A DNA stretch of 8,718 bases from Microbacteriaceae bacterium (GTDB taxonomy: Bacteria > Actinomycetota > Actinomycetes > Actinomycetales > Microbacteriaceae), in assembly GCA_012511645.1 (NCBI GenBank), contig JAAZFP010000366.1, forward strand, positions 1 to 8,718, given 5' to 3'. The notes beneath the pieces are model-generated. The model saw only the letters and a program-made list of their open reading frames with translations, had not been told where the DNA came from and did not search any database. Position numbers and translations under genes: made by a program. This document shows positions 1 to 8,069 of the stretch, one piece after another; positions within the stretch are counted from its first letter, which is position 1; every line of letters starts with the position of its first letter.

Positions 1-2883
<2,883 letters not shown>

Positions 2884-2895
2884 CAGCGTCGGATC

Positions 2896-2936
2896 ACGAA
2901 GAGAGGCATCGCGAAGGCGGTGCCTCTTTTCGTTTG
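2896..2936 (+). terminator. Intrinsic terminator after rpoC
   Basis: The hairpin has a core stem of AGAGGCATCGC (2902-2912) against GCGGTGCCTCT (2917-2927), a GAAG loop, and a single T-G wobble. The stem can extend outward through GAAG/TTTC pairs to 2896 and 2933, giving about 17 pairs. A T-rich tail, TTTTCGTTT, follows. It starts 12 bases after the rpoC stop and should end the rpoBC transcript. The AT-rich outer pairs also place A's on the other side, so it could work in both directions, but no gene nearby needs that. Confidence 0.9.
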
Positions 2937-3040
2937 TGCGGCAGTTCGCGACACTCGTTGGTGATACCAGCGCTCTGGTGAAGCGAGGAGTACGCTTGCG
3001 AGCAAAGCCGTGTGCGTGAGTCACGCGCACCTGCGAGAAC

Positions 3041-3046
3041 GAGAGG
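3041..3046 (+). promoter_or_regulatory. Ribosome binding site deciding the start of the first membrane gene
   Basis: GAGAGG lies 7 bases before the ATG at 3054. It favours this ATG over the in-frame GTG at 3012, which would add 14 Arg-rich residues and has no comparable site. Confidence 0.65.
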
Positions 3047-3053
3047 CGAAGCG

Positions 3054-4016
3054 ATGAGCGAAGAGCGCGAGCAGGAGCAGGCCGGAGCCGCCCTCGAACA
3101 CAGTGAGCCCACCGACACCCAGGTGCAGGCCGCGGTCGAGCGGGCGAATGCCACCGTTGCCCAGCCCAACGAAATGACTGTCGCGGAAGAGGGCCGTGCG
3201 CCCATCGCGCAGCCGTATGATCCGCCAAGCGCCGGAGAAACGCAGACCGCCACAGAGGTGTTCGCGGCGCACACCCCGCAGCCATTCGAGGCTTCGGGTG
3301 CTCCTGCGGCACCCCTGGCGACCACATCCGCCCAGCTCTCGGTTGGTGGGGTTGACGCCGCACCTCCGATGACTGTTGCACCTGCAGTGCCCGAATCGCA
3401 GGTGCTGCCACCGCAGGACGGCGAGATTCGCATTAGCCCCGACCATCCCATGGCGGCGCTCTACATGCAGTCGCCCATGCCGCCTGAGATGAAGGGAAAT
3501 CGCGGTGCCGGCGTGCTCATCTCACTGCTCGCCACCGTCGTCTTCGCGCTCGTCTATGTGGGTGTACTTGCTCTGTGGGTCGCACCAAACTTTCCACCCT
3601 CAACCTTCGTGAATGAAGGTCTGCTGCCGTGGGTCGCGAGCTGGGGCTTTGCGGCGGCGATCGTGGCATTCTTCGTCGGTATGGTGCTGCTGGTGCTCAT
3701 CGCGGGCCGTGCCGGCTGGTGGGTGTATGTGTTGGGCGGTTTTCTCGTTGCGGTGATTGTCTGGGCCGTAACGCTGCTCGGCACCGCATTTGGCGCACAC
3801 CTGCTGGGGGATTCGGTATCGTTCCACCCCTACCTGTTGCTCACCGAGTTCGGGCTCTTCCTGCCGGTCATTGCTGCCGGGCTCGTCGCGCGTGAGGCTA
3901 CGGTCTGGTTTGGCGCGTGGATCGGTGCGCGAGGCCGCAAGGTGAAGCGTCTGAACGCCGAAGCGCTCGCTGAGTACGATCGGGCAATGGCAGACCTGCA
4001 AGTGTCGCAGCCATGA
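3054..4016 (+). CDS. Uncharacterised four-TM membrane protein with long disordered N-terminal tail
   Basis: I do not recognise this family. The 320-residue product (from the ATG at 3054) has two parts. Residues 1-148 are hydrophilic, rich in Ala, Pro, Glu and Thr, and look disordered; the loosely repeated motif AQPxE/AQPYDPP/PQPFEA occurs three times (about 36-40, 52-58 and 75-80). From residue 151 there are four hydrophobic segments, at roughly 151-177, 192-217, 221-246 and 259-281. A basic stretch, GARGRKVKRL, follows at 291-300, with a short charged helix to the end. The positive-inside rule puts both ends in the cytoplasm. The stop overlaps the start of the next gene (ATGA), so the two are probably co-translated. 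Nothing catalytic is visible. A GTG at 3012 is a possible alternative start giving 334 residues. Confidence 0.85.
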   Translation: MSEEREQEQAGAALEHSEPTDTQVQAAVERANATVAQPNEMTVAEEGRAPIAQPYDPPSAGETQTATEVFAAHTPQPFEASGAPAAPLATTSAQLSVGGVDAAPPMTVAPAVPESQVLPPQDGEIRISPDHPMAALYMQSPMPPEMKGNRGAGVLISLLATVVFALVYVGVLALWVAPNFPPSTFVNEGLLPWVASWGFAAAIVAFFVGMVLLVLIAGRAGWWVYVLGGFLVAVIVWAVTLLGTAFGAHLLGDSVSFHPYLLLTEFGLFLPVIAAGLVAREATVWFGAWIGARGRKVKRLNAEALAEYDRAMADLQVSQP

Positions 4017-4540
4017 ACGAGAGCCGCCGTCGAGGTGTCACCCGCGCGTATGTCGGGGGACTGATCTTTGCGGTGGTGATTCTGGCACTTGCGGTGTTGA
4101 TTGCCGCGTGGGCCTACCTCTCGTGGATGCTGGGAGGAGGGCCGGTGGTGACGCCGGGCGTGAATTTCGCGGCCTCACCGCTGATCGTGCTGGTGCTGCT
4201 TGGCATGCTGAGCCTCATTCTGTGGATGCAGTCGGTGGTGCTGCTCGGTGGCAGAAAGACGCCCTCCTGGCCGCATGTGCTTCTCGCAGCGGTCGGCGGA
4301 TATTTGGTGTGGTGCCTTGGCGGGTTGCTCGTTGGTATGAGCGTCGAAGAAACGTGGCTGAGTCCGTTTGCGGCGTCGCTCGGCGTGATCTGGGGGCTGT
4401 CCACCCTCTTGTGCTGGAGCATTCTTGCGCGCCGCGTCTACACTGACCGGCCGACTCCGCAGTGGCCGTGGGAAAAGCGTGGTGAGTCGGGGCCCGACTG
4501 GGCGAACACTGATGACAACCCGTGGGGTGGCGATCGGTGA
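4013..4540 (+). CDS. Uncharacterised four-TM membrane protein
   Basis: I do not recognise this family. The product has 175 residues. A short basic N-terminus (NESRRRGVTR) is followed by hydrophobic segments at about 13-40, 55-79, 87-108 and 117-138, then a cytoplasmic tail of about 35 residues rich in Trp, Pro and Asp (TPQWPWEKRGESGPDW) from 148 on. The N-terminal Arg cluster and the Arg-Arg after the fourth helix suggest both ends are inside. The ATG overlaps the upstream stop by 4 bases, and I see no good independent ribosome binding site, so translational coupling is likely. The same four-helix layout as the preceding gene suggests that the two membrane proteins pair up, possibly with the soluble product of the third gene. 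This is inference from gene order only. Confidence 0.85.
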   Translation: MNESRRRGVTRAYVGGLIFAVVILALAVLIAAWAYLSWMLGGGPVVTPGVNFAASPLIVLVLLGMLSLILWMQSVVLLGGRKTPSWPHVLLAAVGGYLVWCLGGLLVGMSVEETWLSPFAASLGVIWGLSTLLCWSILARRVYTDRPTPQWPWEKRGESGPDWANTDDNPWGGDR

Positions 4541-5202
4541 ACGAAGCAACTGGGCCCGAGCGGCCTCAGGTGCCTGATGTGATTCAGGATCGCGTGAGTG
4601 TTGGTGTTGACTCGTGGCTGAGGTGGCTGCCCACATGGTCGCCCGGCACTCACCGTGGCCGCTCACGCATGTGTCGACGCTGCACGGGCTCACCGATTCT
4701 GGCGGCCGCTGGTCTCGACGCAGACGTGCCGCACCAGGTCGCGCACGCCTTGAACAGTCGCATGCAGCGCATCATCGACCGAGTGGTTGATGATTTCACT
4801 GAGGTCGAGCTGCCCACCCTGCAAGCGGAGCTGACGGGCGACCAGATGTGGAATGCCGGAGGCTTTGATCCGGGCGAGGGTCTCGAACCCGAGTATGACG
4901 GCGTTGACTTTGACCCGGAACCCGAGGACGGGCAGCCGATGCTGTTCACGATGGCAGAGCTCGCAGAGCAGAGCAAGCCCGAGCCGGTGCTGCCGCGGCC
5001 CCCGCTCAGCGCCGAAGAAAAACGTCGCCTGCACATGGAGATTGATCGCGCGGATCGGTGCGCGCAGGACACTGGGCAGCGGGTGTGCTTCGCGCTCGCG
5101 GGCCATCGCCCGAGGATCCAAGCGGCCGTGCAACGGTTTGTTGAGCCTCAGATTCAGGCGTTGCTCGATGACCTCACGAAGCAGTTGCTCGCCCCCGAGT
5201 AG
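4537..5202 (+). CDS. Uncharacterised soluble protein with CxxC motif
   Basis: I do not recognise this family. I place the start at the GTG overlapping the upstream stop (GTGA), preceded by the G-rich GTGGGGTGG; this gives 221 residues. The frame is open a little further, to a GTG at 4522. There is no signal peptide or membrane segment. Visible parts: a Trp-rich N-terminal stretch (SWLRWLPTW, about 26-34); a basic CxxC knuckle, RSRMCRRCTGSP, with Cys46 and Cys49; an amphipathic helix at about 67-90; an acidic Asp/Glu/Pro linker at about 111-135; and a C-terminal helical region with Cys175 and Cys184. Four cysteines could bind a metal, but only the first pair forms a standard spacing. Being third in a coupled operon with two membrane proteins suggests a cytoplasmic partner of them, which is inference. 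Confidence 0.8.
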   Translation: MNEATGPERPQVPDVIQDRVSVGVDSWLRWLPTWSPGTHRGRSRMCRRCTGSPILAAAGLDADVPHQVAHALNSRMQRIIDRVVDDFTEVELPTLQAELTGDQMWNAGGFDPGEGLEPEYDGVDFDPEPEDGQPMLFTMAELAEQSKPEPVLPRPPLSAEEKRRLHMEIDRADRCAQDTGQRVCFALAGHRPRIQAAVQRFVEPQIQALLDDLTKQLLAPE

Positions 5203-5231
5203 GGGCCGGCGAATCGCGGCTTGAGCGGCTG

Positions 5232-5732
5232 CTACGACCGGGTAATGACCACATATTGCAGTTGCCCGGCGTCCTCGTCAGCGAACCATGCCACGCTGAC
5301 TCGATAGTTCGTGCTTTCAAGCATGGTGGTATTCAACTCCCCGATGTTCATGGTGTCAGTGATTTCAAACCCCTCGGCTTGCAGCGACGAAATGAGCCCC
5401 TGCATCTCGGATTCTGACGTGTGAATGGTGAGCGAATAGGTACCGTCACTGACTACCGAAGCAATGACCTCACCGTTCGGAACAGGAAGCCCGGGCCAGT
5501 CGTCGGGTAGGCCCGCCGATCCACCAAAGTCAACCGTGCTGCCGTCTTCGGTGGTAATCGACATTCCGCCGTTATCGAGGTCGATGTTGCCACCGGTTTG
5601 CTGCTCGATGAGCCCTTCGATTGCGCCCTGTGTGAGCTGCTCGACAGGGTTTGCGCACGCGGTGAGTGAGGTGAGCGCGAGGATGAGTGCCGCGGCACCA
5701 GCAACCCGTCGGGCCTGTGGGATGGTGATCAT
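5232..5732 (-). CDS. Small secreted lipoprotein of unknown function
   Basis: The 166-residue product carries a clear lipoprotein signal peptide: basic QARR near the N-terminus, a hydrophobic core AGAAALILAL, and the lipobox LTAC with Cys26 as the lipidation site. The mature part begins with a helix (VEQLTQGAIEGLIEQQTGG) and continues through DDWPGLPVPNGEV at about 77-89, a pattern I associate with small actinobacterial lipoproteins. It ends in an alternating beta-strand/helix section resembling a small alpha/beta domain (SYRV-type strands, then QLQYVVITRS). I chose the ATG at 5732 because AAAGGA sits 6 bases upstream and the signal peptide starts there; the frame is open upstream to 5795 but without a binding site. 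It runs convergently into the membrane operon with a 29-base gap, and is divergent from the BTAD regulator. Function is unknown. Confidence 0.85.
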   Translation of the reverse strand: MITIPQARRVAGAAALILALTSLTACANPVEQLTQGAIEGLIEQQTGGNIDLDNGGMSITTEDGSTVDFGGSAGLPDDWPGLPVPNGEVIASVVSDGTYSLTIHTSESEMQGLISSLQAEGFEITDTMNIGELNTTMLESTNYRVSVAWFADEDAGQLQYVVITRS

Positions 5733-5738
5733 GCTCGA

Positions 5739-5744
5739 TCCTTT
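5739..5744 (-). promoter_or_regulatory. Ribosome binding site deciding the lipoprotein start
   Basis: Read on the - strand, AAAGGA lies 6 bases before the ATG at 5732, which is also where the signal peptide begins. This sets the start against longer in-frame options. Confidence 0.7.
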
Positions 5745-5829
5745 GCGTGTGATGATGGTGAACTCCGCTGACGGGTGGGACTGAGCCAACGCCACGGCAC
5801 GGAGCGGTGGTGAGATCTACGCTACGCGT

Positions 5830-5868
5830 CATTCTGTGCTAATAATGAAAGGCGTCTTTCATTTTGTG
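5830..5868. promoter_or_regulatory. Candidate operator region between divergent lipoprotein and BTAD regulator
   Basis: A perfect inverted repeat, AATGAAAG-GCGT-CTTTCATT, lies at 5844-5863. The near-identical direct repeats CATTCTGTG (5830-5838) and CATTTTGTG (5860-5868) are spaced 30 bases apart, and the second shares bases with the right arm. AATAAT at 5841-5846 matches the -10 consensus at 5 of 6 positions for the regulator, but I see no good -35 box at the matching distance. A start point from that box would fall inside the palindrome, so a protein bound there could block transcription. That is inference; the repeats themselves are directly visible. Confidence 0.45.
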
Positions 5869-5910
5869 AGGCGCCGTATTGGGAGAATGTGACGCGACGC
5901 AGCTTCGGGG

Positions 5911-6306
5911 GTGACAGGGTTGTCGGAGTCTGGGCACTCAGCAGCTGAGATGCGGGGGACTCTGCCTGGGGTTGTGCCCGACGCGGTGCTTCGATTTTCA
6001 GGCAGGTCTCATCACGAGCGTGCCCAAGCGCTTGAAGCCCTCGTCACTGAGCTTCCTGACACTGCGCATGAGCTCAGGGCGCAAGCGTATGGGTCACTCG
6101 CGTCTGCCTGCGCCGCCGACGTCGATCGGGCGGCCGCCGCTGCGACGCTCGCGGGAGAGTCCGCGCAGCGGGCGCAGACCGAGGCGGCTCGCGTCTGGGC
6201 TGGCTTTGCGACCTGCGTGTCGAACCTTGCCCCCGAGCATGCGGCCATGCGCGCTGAACAGGCTGCAGAGATCCTCGCGGCGGAACCGACAGAGTCCACT
6301 CAGTAG
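5911..6306 (+). CDS. N-terminal fragment of TPR/BTAD-type transcriptional regulator, ended by in-frame TAG
   Basis: This frame gives 131 residues and stops at TAG 6304-6306. The protein is Ala/Glu-rich and almost wholly helical, with paired helices typical of TPR-like repeats (for example ELRAQAYGSLASACAAD and AEQAAEILAAEP). The downstream coding sequence is in exactly the same frame and only 24 bases away from its first possible start. It reads on with the same helical character from the codon after the TAG, so this is best seen as the beginning of one 682-codon gene. The start is uncertain: GTG at 5911, TTG at 5920 (with GGGGGTG about 6 bases upstream) and ATG at 5950 are all possible, and none has a classic ribosome binding site. 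A TGA at 5890-5892 closes the frame upstream. No signal peptide or ATPase motif is visible. Confidence 0.6.
   Translation: MTGLSESGHSAAEMRGTLPGVVPDAVLRFSGRSHHERAQALEALVTELPDTAHELRAQAYGSLASACAADVDRAAAAATLAGESAQRAQTEAARVWAGFATCVSNLAPEHAAMRAEQAAEILAAEPTESTQ
6304..6306 (+). other. In-frame amber codon splitting the regulator gene
   Basis: TAG sits between CAG (6301-6303) and CTG (6307-6309). There is no other stop in this frame between 5911 and the TGA at 7957-7959. A single base change from a Gln, Trp, Glu, Lys, Ser or Tyr codon would be enough to create it. It falls where a turn between two helices is expected. Confidence 0.85.
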
Positions 6307-6330
6307 CTGGCGCCACTTGCCTACTTCCTG

Positions 6331-7959
6331 TTGCTCGGCGCGCTCACCGAGCTCGGTCGAGTGAGTGAGCTGGACCGCGCACTTGACCCTGGCGGTGAGA
6401 TCTTGCGCCGACACCCTGCGCTGGATGAGTCACGGTATGCGGCGTGGTTTCGGTGTGTGCGGGCGACCCTGGACGGCCGCACCGAGGCCGCAGAGCAACT
6501 CACGATGCTTGGCCTAGAACGTGCCGAACAGGTGGGCGACCCCGACGGCGTGAGTGTGCAACTCGGGCAACTCGCGGTACTGCGCTGGATGCAGGGACGT
6601 GCTGGAGAACTCGAACCGATGCTGCTGCAGGCCCGGCAGTTGTTGCCCGATGATGTCATTTGGTCAGCAACGCTTGCCTGGGTGTGGCTCAGCCAGGGTC
6701 GTGTCAGCGCCGCGCGTGGTCTCGTCAGCATGCTGCCACCGCTCGCGACGGTGCCGAGAGACAGAAACTGGCTTGCAGCCCTCAGCATCCTGGGGGTAGT
6801 GGCCGCACAGCTCGAAGACCGCACGCGGGCGGCCGAGATCCTCGAATTGCTTGGCGAGTTCTCTGACCGCCTCGCATCGATTGGCATGGGTGTCACGGTG
6901 TGGGGCACTGTCGCACGCCCACTCGCGCGAATTCACCTGATGCGCGGCGAAATTTCGAGTGCAATCGAACGATACCGAGACGCGATTCGAGTGTGCACGG
7001 TGGCGGGCGCGCAAGCCTGGCTCGCCGAGGCACAGCTCGAACTCGCCGAACTGCTACTGACCTCAGAAGGTGCGCTGCACGCGTCTGAGCCGGGCGGGGC
7101 GCAGCGTGAGGCTGAGGCACTGCTCGCCGAAGCGAGGGCGACAGCGCACGTTCTGCACCTGCGTGACATCGAGCAGGCATGCACCGCCCTCGCCGCACGC
7201 CTGCGCAACGGAAGCGAGGCGAGCGTGCAACCGGTAGTGCCCTCGCGTGCCGAGTCTGCACCGGTGGTGCGGGTGATGGGCACCTTCGAGGTCATCGCAC
7301 TCGACGGTGAGATCGCGCACTGGCAGTCGCGTAAGGCGCGTGAGTTGCTCAAAATTCTGGTGGCAAACCGCGGGGCTCCCGTGCGCAAAGAGCTCATGAT
7401 GGATCTCTTGTGGCCGGGCGTGCACCCCGAGCAACTCGGCAACCGACTTGCCGTTGCGCTCATGACAGTGCGACGGGCGCTTGATCCGCAGCAGCGGGAG
7501 CACCGCAGCGCGTTTTTGGGGGTGACCAGGCAGTCGATTCGCCTCTGCCTCAACCGGTGTGCCGTTGACGTCGAGGAATGGTTCGCGGCAGTCGACGCGG
7601 GGCTCGCTGCCTCGGGCCCCGAGCGCGTGCACCTGCTGGGCGAAGTGCTCGAACAGGCCAGACAACCGGTGTGTACTGATGAGCCTGACGAAGGCTGGGC
7701 AGAGAACCTTCGGCGGGGGGTGCGGAGCCGCGCCTTTGCTGCGGCGTATGCACGCGTCGACGAGTCATTGGCCAACAGCGACCCGCTGCGAGCCGCAGAC
7801 GCCTATCACTGGATTTTGTCGGTCGATCCGTATGATCAGCGCGCTCACCTCGGGCTCATCGACACGTTTACCGCGATGGGCGCCCACGGTCATGCGAGCA
7901 GTGCGCGGGACGAGTACGAACGGCGAATGGGTGAACTCGGCCTCGACGCCGCTGTGTGA
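6331..7959 (+). CDS. SARP-like transcriptional regulator: TPR region, winged helix, BTAD domain (C-terminal part of interrupted gene)
   Basis: This is a probable transcription activator of the SARP/BTAD type. From the first possible start (TTG at 6331) it has 542 residues. Residues 1-300 are helical TPR-like repeats, residues about 312-408 an OmpR-type winged helix, and residues 411-542 a bacterial transcriptional activation domain. The winged helix shows VVRVMGTFEVIALDG, then SRKARELLKILVANRG, LLWPGVHPEQLGNRL and MTVRRAL. The BTAD domain shows DVEEWFAAVDAGLA, then AYHWILSVDPYDQRAHLGLI and the final YERRMGELGL. In classic SARPs the DNA-binding domain is N-terminal; here the helical repeats come first, and no Walker A motif is seen. 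GTG 6361 and ATG 6505 are alternative starts; none has a convincing ribosome binding site, which fits a gene broken by the upstream TAG. The winged helix and BTAD parts are intact, so this piece alone could still bind DNA if made. It lies 110 bases before a sugar-binding lipoprotein gene on the same strand, its likely target. Confidence 0.8.
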   Translation: MLGALTELGRVSELDRALDPGGEILRRHPALDESRYAAWFRCVRATLDGRTEAAEQLTMLGLERAEQVGDPDGVSVQLGQLAVLRWMQGRAGELEPMLLQARQLLPDDVIWSATLAWVWLSQGRVSAARGLVSMLPPLATVPRDRNWLAALSILGVVAAQLEDRTRAAEILELLGEFSDRLASIGMGVTVWGTVARPLARIHLMRGEISSAIERYRDAIRVCTVAGAQAWLAEAQLELAELLLTSEGALHASEPGGAQREAEALLAEARATAHVLHLRDIEQACTALAARLRNGSEASVQPVVPSRAESAPVVRVMGTFEVIALDGEIAHWQSRKARELLKILVANRGAPVRKELMMDLLWPGVHPEQLGNRLAVALMTVRRALDPQQREHRSAFLGVTRQSIRLCLNRCAVDVEEWFAAVDAGLAASGPERVHLLGEVLEQARQPVCTDEPDEGWAENLRRGVRSRAFAAAYARVDESLANSDPLRAADAYHWILSVDPYDQRAHLGLIDTFTAMGAHGHASSARDEYERRMGELGLDAAV

Positions 7960-7974
7960 CACTCTGTGACACTC
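7955..7974. repeat. Tandem direct repeat of TGTGACACTC
   Basis: Two perfect copies of the 10-mer lie head to tail at 7955-7964 and 7965-7974. The first contains the stop codon of the regulator. The spacing is close to one helical turn, so both copies face the same side of DNA. They lie just upstream of the likely -35 box of the solute-binding protein gene. SARP proteins are known to bind direct repeats with about one-turn spacing just upstream of promoters, so this is a plausible activator site. The binding protein is inferred. Confidence 0.6.
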
Positions 7975-7979
7975 GCATT

Positions 7980-8007
7980 TTTGCCACATGTCAAAGTTTC
8001 CTAGAAT
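7980..8007 (+). promoter_or_regulatory. Candidate promoter of the solute-binding protein gene, with overlapping palindrome
   Basis: TTGCCA at 7981-7986 matches the -35 consensus at 5 of 6 positions, and TAGAAT at 8002-8007 is a good -10 box. The spacer is only 15 bases, shorter than the ideal 17, which would fit an activator-dependent promoter. The imperfect palindrome TTTGCCACATGTCAAA (7980-7995; 6 of 8 pairs match) covers the -35 box and could be an operator. Confidence 0.45.
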
Positions 8008-8019
8008 TGATGCTGGCTG

Positions 8020-8037
8020 GTCGAGATTCTGCTCGAC
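8020..8037 (+). promoter_or_regulatory. Inverted repeat in the expected leader of the solute-binding protein gene
   Basis: GTCGAG (8020-8025) and CTCGAC (8032-8037) form a perfect 6-pair inverted repeat with a 6-base spacer. It begins about 12 bases after the -10 box, close to the expected transcription start and before the ribosome binding site. It could be a repressor operator or an mRNA hairpin. It lacks a T-tract, so it is not a terminator. Confidence 0.4.
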
Positions 8038-8059
8038 ACCCCTCATGACTGTATATGAC

Positions 8060-8065
8060 AGGAAA
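8060..8065 (+). promoter_or_regulatory. Ribosome binding site of the solute-binding protein gene
   Basis: AGGAAA with its AGGA core 6 bases before the ATG at 8070 sets the start, which is also the beginning of a lipoprotein signal peptide. Confidence 0.75.
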
Positions 8066-8069
8066 TCCC

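Noticed and set aside
2966..2979. Short inverted repeat ACCAG-CGCT-CTGGT before the membrane operon
   Set aside because: The arms are only 5 bases, and no promoter boxes could be placed around it with confidence. TACGCT at 2991 is a weak -10 at best.
5205..5220. Possible hairpin in the gap between the convergent operon and lipoprotein
   Set aside because: GCCGGCGA/TCGCGGC pairs only with a bulge and a tiny loop, and no T-tract follows on either strand, so I do not call a terminator.
5844..5865. The palindrome with TTTT tail read as a terminator
   Set aside because: No + strand gene ends upstream of it within reach and the stem is AT-rich. Its location between divergent starts fits an operator better.
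6346..6357. Perfect 12-bp palindrome ACCGAGCTCGGT just before GTG 6361
   Set aside because: It lies inside coding sequence and is fully explained by Thr-Glu-Leu-Gly codons, with no repeat elsewhere. It is most likely chance.
6933..7775. 280-residue open frame on the - strand opposite the BTAD regulator
   Set aside because: It is Ser/Ala/Arg-rich low-complexity translation opposite a clear winged helix and BTAD domain, so it is a shadow frame.
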